Below, piece by piece: positions 16,937 through 26,760 of a stretch of 42,766 nt of DNA (position 1 is the stretch's first letter; each line of letters starts with the position of its first letter). The notes beneath the pieces are model-generated. The model did not search any database. It saw nothing but the letters and a program-made list of their open reading frames with translations, and was not told the origin of the DNA. Location of the stretch: IMG/VR virus record IMGVR_UViG_3300017967_000057, positions 1 through 42,766 of that record. The stretch is one strand, 5' to 3'. Made by a program: the position numbers and the translations under genes. The DNA is from a virus.

Positions 16937-18775
16937 TCAGAACTCGATTACGATTGTTGCTGTTTCGCGCTGATCGGGAGATCGCAAGATTGGCGTTCTA
17001 TTTTCGACATAAAGAACTTCTCCTGTTCCTGATTGCAACTCTCCTACCTGAACAACATCAAAAATTGTTCCGGGGATTGTTACATCATCATTTACCCATC
17101 CATCACTATGCCCATTTGCTACGATCCAGTTATTAGTGCTTGGTACATATCCAGTGTATGTTTGTGTGAGTCGCAATGCTTCATCTGGAAGAAATCCACC
17201 ACCTGAGCTATTCGCTACAACATTTGTAATATTTAGAATGCCATTTCCAAAACTATTAAACTCAACAACTCGTGCCTTTGCTCCACTATTCACACCCTCA
17301 ATTTGATCATCAGGCAGTGGGCCCACTTGAGAATGCCATTCGTCAAATTTCTGCATAGCTCTACCATCCGAATGATCCAAGGATGTTGTATTACACACAA
17401 TGTAAGTAGACATATGAACTGATTCAGTATTAGCAAACCAATTAGAACCTGATGTAGCAGGAGTTAAAACATCTTGACTATAACCATTTGACAATAAAGC
17501 ATTTCTAATCAATGAAATGACGCGATAATCATTTGATACTGGATAGTTATTACCTGTTCCAGCTCCATTGACAGTTTTATTGATTAGAATGTTGAACCCA
17601 TTCAACTCTTCTGCTGGATCACGTCCATGCCCGCCTGGAGGAGGAATAATTGCACGAACCGTTGCTCCCGACCCTGTTGTTTTATTTTGTGGATCAATCT
17701 GCACAGTAGCATAGGTATAGCTATTTCCTGTATTTGCGTTTAATGTTTTGACCTGTCTGATGCTTCCTGTATCGGTGCAAATTGCGTATGCGTTTGCACC
17801 CACTCCATCACCAGTCACCCAAACTGTCGGGCCAATACTATATGTGTCCGGGGAATCGGGGAAGAAGTCCATATCCGTATCTACAACAACGACTCGATTT
17901 GTCTGTGTGTAGTCAGTAATAACACCTGATGTCACATTACCCGTTGTTGCGTGAGTGACAGTAATGGTAGCTCCAATGAGGGAGTCATCTGCATAGCTGT
18001 CGAGAATAGTATCAGATGAAAGCTCGAACTGTGTCTTGCTGACGCGAGTTGCGATCGTTTTTACAGTAAACGGGCCACTATGCTTGTTAAAACCAGCGCC
18101 ACCACTCGAAACAATATACGACTCAATAGATCCTGTGTTTGCTTGTTCCTGAACCTTTTTTTGATCCTCATAACCAACCGGAACGCTTGCTGTTGGATGG
18201 AGATTGACTGTTAATATTGGAGCGAAATTAGTGGTTAAAAACTTTTGAGCGGACACAGGAGTTTCTGCCATAAATTTCCATCGGTATCCATCAGAAAGAA
18301 CAAAACTAGACGAAATGAGCCCAGAAGTAGGCTTTGTTGGGCGAACAGTAGACGCTGCTCCGTTGTTGTTATCTAAGCATTTGAAAATGTTTCCGGTATT
18401 TGGCTCATAGACGTAAAACCGAGCTGTACCCCCATTAATTGTTGGATCTTGATCGTCATACTGAGTATATACGGTTCCTGAAGTCCAGTCATATCGACGA
18501 ATGCCCAAAGACATATCAGTTGTGGTGATGCGTCCCGCAGCAAGTCCATCACGGAAAACATTAAATCCTGTTGCCACATCATCATCTGGATCTGGTGGAT
18601 TTGTGTCATCAGATCCAAAATTAGTTTCGTCCCAAGGAATAGGCTTACCTATAGCAAGATAAACATAATTGGTTCCATCATATGCAGACGGTCCGCCTTG
18701 ACTATCTCCAAGTAAATTGGTAAGAAAGGTCTTAGCGTTTCGGACACGGAAACTTTTAGTTATGATTGCTGGCAC
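16937..18775 (-). CDS. gp8: Baseplate wedge protein gp8 (GTG start)
   Basis: This wedge subunit is 612 residues against 334 in T4. The N terminus PAIITKSFRVRNAKTFLTNLL and the RFYVYEPNTGNIFKCLDNN and DGYRWKFM segments at about 119-137 and 162-169 match marine T4-like gp8. A beta insert at about 246-316 (SLIGATITVTHATTGNVTSG) resembles inserts in gp15 and the DUF4815 protein. The start is GTG at 18775, with GGAG 8 bases upstream. A late promoter CATAAATA lies at 18797-18804, giving a predicted leader of about 16 bases. No in-frame ATG suits the family start better. Confidence 0.85.
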   Translation of the reverse strand: MPAIITKSFRVRNAKTFLTNLLGDSQGGPSAYDGTNYVYLAIGKPIPWDETNFGSDDTNPPDPDDDVATGFNVFRDGLAAGRITTTDMSLGIRRYDWTSGTVYTQYDDQDPTINGGTARFYVYEPNTGNIFKCLDNNNGAASTVRPTKPTSGLISSSFVLSDGYRWKFMAETPVSAQKFLTTNFAPILTVNLHPTASVPVGYEDQKKVQEQANTGSIESYIVSSGGAGFNKHSGPFTVKTIATRVSKTQFELSSDTILDSYADDSLIGATITVTHATTGNVTSGVITDYTQTNRVVVVDTDMDFFPDSPDTYSIGPTVWVTGDGVGANAYAICTDTGSIRQVKTLNANTGNSYTYATVQIDPQNKTTGSGATVRAIIPPPGGHGRDPAEELNGFNILINKTVNGAGTGNNYPVSNDYRVISLIRNALLSNGYSQDVLTPATSGSNWFANTESVHMSTYIVCNTTSLDHSDGRAMQKFDEWHSQVGPLPDDQIEGVNSGAKARVVEFNSFGNGILNITNVVANSSGGGFLPDEALRLTQTYTGYVPSTNNWIVANGHSDGWVNDDVTIPGTIFDVVQVGELQSGTGEVLYVENRTPILRSPDQRETATIVIEF

Positions 18776-18779
18776 GGCT

Positions 18780-18783
18780 ATTC
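18780..18783 (-). promoter_or_regulatory. Ribosome binding site for gp8 GTG start
   Basis: GGAG stands 4-8 bases before the GTG at 18775 and within the short leader expected from the late promoter upstream. It supports the non-ATG start. Confidence 0.6.
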
Positions 18784-18796
18784 TCCATCTATCTGT

Positions 18797-18804
18797 TATT
18801 TATG
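18797..18804 (-). promoter_or_regulatory. T4-type late promoter upstream of gp8
   Basis: Read on the minus strand this is CATAAATA, one base from the T4 late promoter consensus TATAAATA and equal to the NATAAATA form used in marine T4-like phages. It lies in the 53-base spacer between gp7 and gp8. If it occupies -13 to -6, transcription begins near 18791, leaving a short leader that just holds the GGAG site. Confidence 0.75.
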
Positions 18805-18828
18805 CGAAACTTGCCAAGTTCTGACTAT

Positions 18829-21800
18829 TTAGTCCTTATAATCTGAATCTTTCTTCTTGCGAATCCTAATCTTCGCATTTGCCCAAGTCTTGAATCCTGT
18901 CGGCGCTCCAGCACCCGGAAGTCCCAGAGTCGGGAGAGTCGTTTCGAATCGGTTTGGATTGTATCCTTCTTCGATCAACACTTGAGCAAACTGTCCTGTA
19001 TCTGTGAGGTCATACGACCCATCACTATTCGGTCGAATGGAAGCTACTAACGCTTTTCCATCATTCATTTCCATCAAGACAAATACCAACTCTCCAGTAT
19101 CCGGTTCAACGTCCCAATCGGCAATAGTTAGATTTTCATATGTAGCATGGACATCGGTTGTTGGAATCTCTGCTTGATACTCCTGTGGAGAATATGCTGT
19201 CGAGATTACATTTGTGCTGGTATCGAACATATAGACGTTTGCTCGTCCTCGCAGGAACAGTCGTCCGCGCGAGTCTACCTTGATCTTTCCATATGTCGAT
19301 TCCATCTGATAAGGATACGTTGTTGGGTCTGTGTGAACACCCGGATACCACCCAAGCGGAGGAACTGTCGCACCATTTGTAAAGTTGGTGTTCCAGTAAT
19401 CATATGTATCGGGGATGAGCTGAGTGATAGTTGTATCACCGATCTCATATGAATATCCCTTCGGCTCAATCTTGAAAATCGTATTCGATGTTGCATAATA
19501 CAGATTAGGTGGATCATTATGATCGAGCGCCATTCCAGAACACCCTTGGAAGATGTCTGTCGTGTGCGCGGTGTTTGCATACACTGGATACACATTCAAC
19601 GAGACATACGCACCTGTCGATACATTTTGTGTTGGAACAACATGATAACAGTAGATCGTGTTGTCCCCGAACTCTATGTTGTAGTTGTTGCACGCAACGA
19701 AGTACGATCCCTTCGGCCCTTCAATGATTCCATGAGGTGCCCATGTCCCCAGAGCAACAGCATTTGAGTCAAGGGTTGTTGAATTAGCAAGCTCAAATTC
19801 TTGAACACCCGCGATAGCTGATCTATCTGGACCTACGCGAACCGTTCCCATTCCTTCATTATAAGGAACATCAAACACAATAGATTCAAGATCGAGGATC
19901 AACGGAAGCTGCTCTGAATCTGTTCCGTCACGAGATTTGCCAGGTGCAGGTTTGATCATCACCATGTTGTGCGACTCGCGACCCACCATCTGAAGGTGTC
20001 CGCGCTCACTAACGATCATATCCACACCAGAATAATGAGTCAACTCAGTAAAGTGTCCAGATGGATTACCCGCAGTGACCGATCGCGGACCGTTTCCGAG
20101 TATTTCTGCTCCCGTTCCAGATGTGTTCCCATAGAACGCAATCTCCGTGTTATAGGAGTTTCCTGTTCCGTAGAATGAGTGTCCTGTATTTCCACCAATC
20201 ACGCCTGTTGCTGCTACATTTGCGGTAGGTTGATAATGGAAGATGAAGTAAGGTCTGGCATTGGTTGACCCGTCATAGATACGATCAACTGGATAGTTGA
20301 AGTTGCTCGTCCCTGGCCAAGCAGTTTGATCTTCCGAATACGAATGCCCAACGAACAGTGTATCATTTCGGTCGATTTCCAATCCCATCATATCCCAGTT
20401 CTGGATAGATGATGACAGATCGGTGCCAATGATGTAGTTATCAACTTCAGTGTTTGCTTGGAGAATATCAGTAACGATCCAGTCTGTTGTATTTGCTGTG
20501 TTCGCAGAGATACGAAGAATGTGACACTGATCATCTGTCGGTACGTTGATTTGGGACGCGCCCGAGGAATGGAGCCCCGAGCGTGTCTTGGACATATAGA
20601 TCACGGTTGAGTTGTTGCCTGCTGTATTGGCATAGTTTATTGTTGAATCTTCAGGTACACTTGCAGTAAGAGAAAACTCTCCGATTACACGAGTGGAATA
20701 GTCCCACGAGCTGTTGACATAGAGTGTGTTTGGATTTCCACCAACACCTGCTCCATCACTCTCTTGCGTTCGTTCGCCGAGGAGTTCTGTTAACTGATTA
20801 GTTCTTCCAATAGGCCATATATGATTTCCGCGAGGATACTTGGTTCCATCGTCTACCTGAATCCAGTCGATCTCATACTTCTCCACCGACTCTGTTGGAT
20901 TAGCAGACAAGGTAAATCCGAGCCATCCAATATTGTAGTTCCTGTTGTCGGCGGCTCCACTAAAATGATCACGAAACACAGGTCGTGTTGTTCCAATATT
21001 TAATGGATTTGGGACCGTTCCTGCTCCAATCTGGTGCATATCCCACTCAAGGATATGCCACGGGGACTTGGTGTTAGGATCAGATCCAGCAGGAATGATC
21101 ATCGTCGAAGGTTGCGATATTGTGTTCGCACCGATGCACGCTTCTCCCAGTTTCGGTTGATTCCACGAAAGTCCACCAGGTTGTCGATAACGGCTGTTAG
21201 GATCAGTAGGTCTTGACGCATATTGAGTAGACTCTGCTTGACAAGCACCAAGCCAATCATTGTCATCATATCCACCCGGACCAATACGACGCACCTTCAT
21301 ACGAACATAGCGGTATCTACTCGCATCAATGTCGAGCGGAAGACCCTGCGTGTTCTGCCAGAAGATGCCATCGTTCGAGTCTTCGCTTGCACGGGCGTGC
21401 CCATCGAGCGCACGGACATTGCGGCCTCCCTTCATAATGAACGTAATTGACTCGACGTAATAGATGTTTGGTGTGGGTGTTGCTCCGGCGTTGCGATCAA
21501 AGTCAAATCGAATGTCACCGATATTCTTTACATCTTCCCAAGTTGTGCTGACATCCCAATCAACATCATGCCAATCGCTTCCCCATGTAGGTTGCGTTGT
21601 GTTTAACGAATCGGGAGCCCCAAAAGGATAGTCATTCGGCAGAACATAACCGTCTAAGGCGCCCTCAGGGCGATTGTCTGCTCCATCATAACCAAGTCCC
21701 CAATACATCGTGCCAGACCAAGCAGCATCGTCCGGTGATGTGTCTGATGTTCTCTTCATTCGCACACGAACCGTCTTAACATCCTTTCCTCTGATATTTG

Positions 21801-24800
21801 TACCAAAGCTATCTGGGGTGCTGCCTGTATCGAAGTTTGGATAGTTTACTGCGGCCGCAGGATTATGCTTGAGAACCATATATCCATCACTACCTGGATC
21901 TGACGTTTCCCATGACAAAAATCCAGAACGTGCGGTCCAGCGCGTCTGAGGCGATAGATATGGCAACGAACCGAACTCAAGCTGTGTTACATCCGTTCCC
22001 TCAACATAATTAGCGGGATAGGTGGAAGAATAGGTGGGAGAGTCGATAAAGCTATAGGAAATATCCTGCTTTGCACGACTAGCATCATATGACTCCTCGT
22101 AAGCAGACACGAGACGCGAGTGCGCTCCAGTCACTTCCCAGATCAATGATGTCTTTGTTGGGCGTGTTGCTGTGTTTGACGTTGCAAACGTAGGATCAGG
22201 GAGAAGATCATAGCTGTAGTGCTGTTTAGCATACGGCATATCATTAGGTGACTGATCCCATGCGATCCACGCAGGTCCGTCGTTTGTTCCATACCGATAC
22301 GAATCTTTATGAACAAACTGAATCTTCTTGATCTCAAACAAACTATCCGATCGCTGACCATCTTGACCGTCATTGAAGTGATGGTAACCAAACCCAGCTT
22401 CGAAACTCTCATATGGCCACAATCTTTCAAAATGGAACGAAAGAGAAGTAATAATATTCGATGACCATGAAGATATTCGACTCATATCCCATGTCACCCA
22501 CTCAAAATCATTACCCCACTGTGGTTCTTCAACATCCAGTGAACCTTGATTATACGGATTATTATTAACCGCGTATTCTCCTTTAGCGCCGAAATATAGG
22601 GTACCCGACCAATATCCATTTCGCCCAGATAATTTTCGCATCAAAACACGAACATAGGGATAATCTGCTCCGTTGATGTTAAATGATTCTGATATAAACG
22701 CCCGCTCCTCGTCCGAATAAAATATCAACCATGGCGAGGCAGCAGGAGTATCAATGGTGCTTATGATAACACCATCTGAGCTGGGCGTTCCTGCTCCAGC
22801 ATAATTTCTCCATCGGTGTCTTAGAATAGCAGGATCTTGATTGATACTTTGATCCAAGTAAATGTGGGCAGAAGTTGTAGTGCATCCTGCGAAATCAAGA
22901 GTAATATCATTGGAAGAGGGTGAGCTGTTGTATCCGAGAATATCAAATTCACCGTGTGCAAGATCCAGATCAAACGGAAGCTGCGATGTATGATTATAGA
23001 GTCCGAAGTCAGACTTTATTGCAACATCGCCTTTTAATGATCGGCTATCCCATTTTGTGATTGAAACATTATCCTCGGAAACAACATTCTCTTCAGTATC
23101 ACCAATAAGTGCTTCCTCTGCTCCACTATAGAAAATAACGAACAGTTTCAAAAGAGAATCAACAAACGCTTCGACCTCTGGTGTTATACTTACTTTGCTC
23201 GTAAGGTTCACTTCACCGAAAAGTTTTTTACCAGAAGTGTGTGTCATTCTCTCAACAAGGTCTTTATACCGATTAATTGATAAACCACTACGAATAACAT
23301 ACGAATATGTTTGATAGAAATTATTGTCGCTAAGATACTGAGGAGTCCATGAGTTAGTTGATGATGTTGATAATTTTCCAGCATCACCAATAGATCGTGA
23401 AGGCCATTCAAACTCACCCGCAATAGACGCAGATAGGATGGCTTCGCGCTGCGCTTCTATTTTGATATACTCAATGTCCGTAGAAAGGCCGGCTCCCCAA
23501 TCTGTCCATCGAAGAACTGGTCTATAATATGTTGCATTGGATGTTGCAAGAGATGAATCACCATAGAGCTTGGCTGGATTTTCCCAAGTGTATGTTCCCT
23601 CACCGCTTCCTTCTGCTGCCCATCCAGACTGTGATGTGTTGCCACCAAAAACAGCATTCTTTATTACCCACGAGGTTCCGAGTCCTGTTCCTGATTGAAC
23701 GATAGGCTGAACATAATCCCAGTCGTCGTTATTACTATATCCAACGAGGGTTGTTCCATTATTAGAAATAGTTGCGAGTCCAAACTGAACATTCGCTGTG
23801 TCTGCTCCATTGTTTTTTGCCTTAACGGACATCTTATAGTGTGCTGTGGGATCGAAGACAAAAGACTCATCAAATACCAACTGGAAGCCTGTTGTTGCAT
23901 CATCACAACCAACGCGAACGTGATAAGCATCTTCTGTCTCATCGTAACGCACTTCGGTTGCTGTATTGCCAGAAACAAGTGGATTGACTATTGCCCAGTC
24001 GCCAAGCAAGGTTTTATTGAACCGGCCGCCCGGATTCTTGAACAGCAGAGCAATATCCTGCTCGTCCAGAGCTTTGTTGTAATAGCGAACTTCAGCATAT
24101 CTACCATGAGCAGATGAAGCAGGATTTTGCTCTACGCTATTGCTATCACCGTTAGCAGAAGCGGAAGCTGCTCCCATAACAACAGCACGCCCTTCTGTAT
24201 CTCCATTTAATACGGGCCATCCTTCCGACCCAGAATAGAGAGCAGTTGAAAATACTGTGTTTGAGTCAACAGAGGCATCAATGCTAAATCCGTTGGAAGA
24301 ATGAAACCCATCTACCGTGTTAAAGAAATATAAGTTGCCGACATGATTAGTGTAATCAATCGACAATGCGATCATATTCCATGTCTGCGCGCGAAGTGAC
24401 CCGCCGCCAGCGTTCAGCGTTCCTGATATGTGCCCTGGATACAATCCAGAAGTATTCGCGATCTGCCCGTTCGCAGCGTTTCCGTTGTCCCAAGTTGCTC
24501 CTTGGAAGCGGAAGATCACATCGTGATAATCACTTGACGATGTTGATGTCGCGTTAGCCTGAAGTGCCCAATACGCACCACCATCGCGACTCAGAATATT
24601 TGGAGCATTGTTCGCATCAAACTGAGCAGCCGTTGAAGCATACTGAGCCCAAGCTGTGTCGTTATTATATGTTCCACCGAAGTATCCGATTTCACCATAT
24701 GGATAATACCACATCACCCACGTTTGAGTATTCGCGTTTCGCAGATCGTCATGTGAGCGAAGAACAACACCACCAAGACTCTTCTGATCGTCAACTCCGT

Positions 24801-26760
24801 TGGGGCCATTCACCCAAGAGTTCGCGGTCGTTACTGTTGCTACATCAGGTAACTGATAGATTCCATTAGCCGAAAACGCACCCTTACTGAACACATTTGC
24901 TCGTCCGGTAAATCCTGCGGCCGGAGCCAAAACATCAGTAGTTTGTACCCACGCATGATTCTGATTACCAGAACTATCTAAAACAATAGGTTTGAAACCT
25001 GTTATTCCTGCTGTATTGTAAGTGTTGGTCACCCACTGTTGCATGTATATGTTAAATGTATTACTTGTTACTGTGTTTGTAGACAGAGCGTTCTGAGAAG
25101 GCTGATTGATGTTTAATACGTTTAGATTACCATAACCAAACGCAGGATCTCGCGGATTTGATGTGAATACCGAATCCCCAACTCTCGGGCCCCAATATCC
25201 TTGATTAGTTAGATTAGCAACAGGATCATTACCGTCTCTGAATGTTCCATCTTTGGTGTTGATTGTAATCGCCTTTGGGGTTATATTATATGAACTAAAT
25301 TTCCAATAAGCCTCAAGACCTTTTTCTTTACCAGGGATAGTAATAAAATTACTAAAGCTGTTTGCATCAGTACCAGCAGGATTTCTCACCGTTGCATTGT
25401 TTATGTCATATAAACTAAATCCAACTGCACCAGTATTGGCTTGCCCTGCTCGATTGTCAGATTCGGCAAAAAAAGTATTAGCTGTATCTGCTGCGTTGAG
25501 TTTGTAATCAAGAATTGTCTCAAGTTTTCCTTGATTAAATCGTAAAGATCCAGATTCTCCGCCATGAGGGGTTCTAATTGTAATCGTTGGTACTGAAGTA
25601 AATCCTACACCCGGATCGTTAATTCGAATTCTCTTAATTGCACCAGTTACATCATCAACTTCAGACACCTCTGCGAGCAATCCACGCCCATCGCCTTGAA
25701 CCTCAATTCGATCACCGACGGCATAATTTGATCCACCATCAATGACATTAATGTCTGTGACCGTGCCATAATTCGTACACTCAATAGCGATTGGTTGATT
25801 TGTAGTGAAGTCTGTATATGCTACGCGAAGAAGTTCACCTGCGATAAAGGTTCCATTTTTATCACTGATGTCAATTTCTGTGAACGCAGATCCAGCATAA
25901 AGAATTCTCTGTGCGCGTTCAATAATTGCAGTCGCACCAGAAATTTGCCCTGTAATAAGTTGCCCAATAATATCAGTCTCATCGCGGGACGCACCATTCA
26001 CATCGCTATCTCGATCTGGAGGGCTGATACGAAGAACAACTCTCTCTTCAAATTCACCAACACTCGGCCGTAGCATTATGTCTTTGGGTAGAAATATATC
26101 AATATCTTCCCCAAAAACGAGTCGAAAGAGAAGTCGAAATGAGTGTTCTGTTCCTTTAGATTGATAAAAATCTCTTAGGTTCTTCAGCGCGGTTCGCGTA
26201 TCAACACCTTTCGTAAAATTAACAGGCAACCCGGATGCAATTTCACGTTTGATAAACTTCAAATATTGAGTTGTCATTTGATCCAAATCGCGAATATTAC
26301 TAATGTCATATGCAGCTTGAATCGTCCCAGTAGGAGATTGTGTTACATTAACAGCCGGCCACCACTTTGCACCAGATGTCTTGCCGATAATTTCACGGTT
26401 TCGTAAGAATCGTCCGAGAGAGCCACCGATTGTTGTCACTGTAACTATTGCTTTTGTTGACGTTGCGACTGATGCGAATACTGTAGCTGATGCGGTTACG
26501 TCTGTTGGATCATTATCATTTGCATATTGCTCAATAATCTCACCAACCTGAAATGCAGATTTTCCATACGGATTGTATGCAGTGTATACTATCTTATTTG
26601 GATTATCTACGAGAAGTGGAATATCAACAGGAGGAGTTACCTGCTCCAAAAATTCATAATAAGACTTCACAAATTCAACAAAATTATGATGATCTTCTCT
26701 AATGAACTCTGGAATCTGCCCTTCAACAACGGTAGATATTTTATTATTTGCGAATGACAT
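18829..26760 (-). CDS. gp7: Giant baseplate wedge initiator gp7 with carbohydrate-recognition-like regions
   Basis: This is the wedge initiator on which gp8, gp10 and gp6 assemble. It is 2643 residues; T4 gp7 is 1032. The gp7 core is visible at residues 1-400 (FVKSYYEFLEQ, FYQSKGTEHSFRLLFRLVFGED near 198-219) and again at about 1147-1210 (YSYVIRSGLSINRYKDLVERM). Inserted at about 480-910 is a LamG/concanavalin-like region ending in AEVRYYNKALDEQDIALLF. Three related beta modules follow at about 1343-1487, 1613-1780 and 1783-1972. The C-terminal region at about 2010-2590 has repeats such as IKVDSRGRLFLRG and GMALDHNDPPNLYYA, suggesting a beta-propeller. It starts directly after the gp6 stop (TAAATG). 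The family is firm; the added domains are inferred from sequence pattern only. Confidence 0.88.
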   Translation of the reverse strand: MSFANNKISTVVEGQIPEFIREDHHNFVEFVKSYYEFLEQVTPPVDIPLLVDNPNKIVYTAYNPYGKSAFQVGEIIEQYANDNDPTDVTASATVFASVATSTKAIVTVTTIGGSLGRFLRNREIIGKTSGAKWWPAVNVTQSPTGTIQAAYDISNIRDLDQMTTQYLKFIKREIASGLPVNFTKGVDTRTALKNLRDFYQSKGTEHSFRLLFRLVFGEDIDIFLPKDIMLRPSVGEFEERVVLRISPPDRDSDVNGASRDETDIIGQLITGQISGATAIIERAQRILYAGSAFTEIDISDKNGTFIAGELLRVAYTDFTTNQPIAIECTNYGTVTDINVIDGGSNYAVGDRIEVQGDGRGLLAEVSEVDDVTGAIKRIRINDPGVGFTSVPTITIRTPHGGESGSLRFNQGKLETILDYKLNAADTANTFFAESDNRAGQANTGAVGFSLYDINNATVRNPAGTDANSFSNFITIPGKEKGLEAYWKFSSYNITPKAITINTKDGTFRDGNDPVANLTNQGYWGPRVGDSVFTSNPRDPAFGYGNLNVLNINQPSQNALSTNTVTSNTFNIYMQQWVTNTYNTAGITGFKPIVLDSSGNQNHAWVQTTDVLAPAAGFTGRANVFSKGAFSANGIYQLPDVATVTTANSWVNGPNGVDDQKSLGGVVLRSHDDLRNANTQTWVMWYYPYGEIGYFGGTYNNDTAWAQYASTAAQFDANNAPNILSRDGGAYWALQANATSTSSSDYHDVIFRFQGATWDNGNAANGQIANTSGLYPGHISGTLNAGGGSLRAQTWNMIALSIDYTNHVGNLYFFNTVDGFHSSNGFSIDASVDSNTVFSTALYSGSEGWPVLNGDTEGRAVVMGAASASANGDSNSVEQNPASSAHGRYAEVRYYNKALDEQDIALLFKNPGGRFNKTLLGDWAIVNPLVSGNTATEVRYDETEDAYHVRVGCDDATTGFQLVFDESFVFDPTAHYKMSVKAKNNGADTANVQFGLATISNNGTTLVGYSNNDDWDYVQPIVQSGTGLGTSWVIKNAVFGGNTSQSGWAAEGSGEGTYTWENPAKLYGDSSLATSNATYYRPVLRWTDWGAGLSTDIEYIKIEAQREAILSASIAGEFEWPSRSIGDAGKLSTSSTNSWTPQYLSDNNFYQTYSYVIRSGLSINRYKDLVERMTHTSGKKLFGEVNLTSKVSITPEVEAFVDSLLKLFVIFYSGAEEALIGDTEENVVSEDNVSITKWDSRSLKGDVAIKSDFGLYNHTSQLPFDLDLAHGEFDILGYNSSPSSNDITLDFAGCTTTSAHIYLDQSINQDPAILRHRWRNYAGAGTPSSDGVIISTIDTPAASPWLIFYSDEERAFISESFNINGADYPYVRVLMRKLSGRNGYWSGTLYFGAKGEYAVNNNPYNQGSLDVEEPQWGNDFEWVTWDMSRISSWSSNIITSLSFHFERLWPYESFEAGFGYHHFNDGQDGQRSDSLFEIKKIQFVHKDSYRYGTNDGPAWIAWDQSPNDMPYAKQHYSYDLLPDPTFATSNTATRPTKTSLIWEVTGAHSRLVSAYEESYDASRAKQDISYSFIDSPTYSSTYPANYVEGTDVTQLEFGSLPYLSPQTRWTARSGFLSWETSDPGSDGYMVLKHNPAAAVNYPNFDTGSTPDSFGTNIRGKDVKTVRVRMKRTSDTSPDDAAWSGTMYWGLGYDGADNRPEGALDGYVLPNDYPFGAPDSLNTTQPTWGSDWHDVDWDVSTTWEDVKNIGDIRFDFDRNAGATPTPNIYYVESITFIMKGGRNVRALDGHARASEDSNDGIFWQNTQGLPLDIDASRYRYVRMKVRRIGPGGYDDNDWLGACQAESTQYASRPTDPNSRYRQPGGLSWNQPKLGEACIGANTISQPSTMIIPAGSDPNTKSPWHILEWDMHQIGAGTVPNPLNIGTTRPVFRDHFSGAADNRNYNIGWLGFTLSANPTESVEKYEIDWIQVDDGTKYPRGNHIWPIGRTNQLTELLGERTQESDGAGVGGNPNTLYVNSSWDYSTRVIGEFSLTASVPEDSTINYANTAGNNSTVIYMSKTRSGLHSSGASQINVPTDDQCHILRISANTANTTDWIVTDILQANTEVDNYIIGTDLSSSIQNWDMMGLEIDRNDTLFVGHSYSEDQTAWPGTSNFNYPVDRIYDGSTNARPYFIFHYQPTANVAATGVIGGNTGHSFYGTGNSYNTEIAFYGNTSGTGAEILGNGPRSVTAGNPSGHFTELTHYSGVDMIVSERGHLQMVGRESHNMVMIKPAPGKSRDGTDSEQLPLILDLESIVFDVPYNEGMGTVRVGPDRSAIAGVQEFELANSTTLDSNAVALGTWAPHGIIEGPKGSYFVACNNYNIEFGDNTIYCYHVVPTQNVSTGAYVSLNVYPVYANTAHTTDIFQGCSGMALDHNDPPNLYYATSNTIFKIEPKGYSYEIGDTTITQLIPDTYDYWNTNFTNGATVPPLGWYPGVHTDPTTYPYQMESTYGKIKVDSRGRLFLRGRANVYMFDTSTNVISTAYSPQEYQAEIPTTDVHATYENLTIADWDVEPDTGELVFVLMEMNDGKALVASIRPNSDGSYDLTDTGQFAQVLIEEGYNPNRFETTLPTLGLPGAGAPTGFKTWANAKIRIRKKKDSDYKD

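Noticed and set aside
18823-18834. Small inverted repeat (five-base arms, two-base loop) at the gp7 stop codon
   Set aside because: The stem is too short and no T-run follows, so it is not a convincing terminator.
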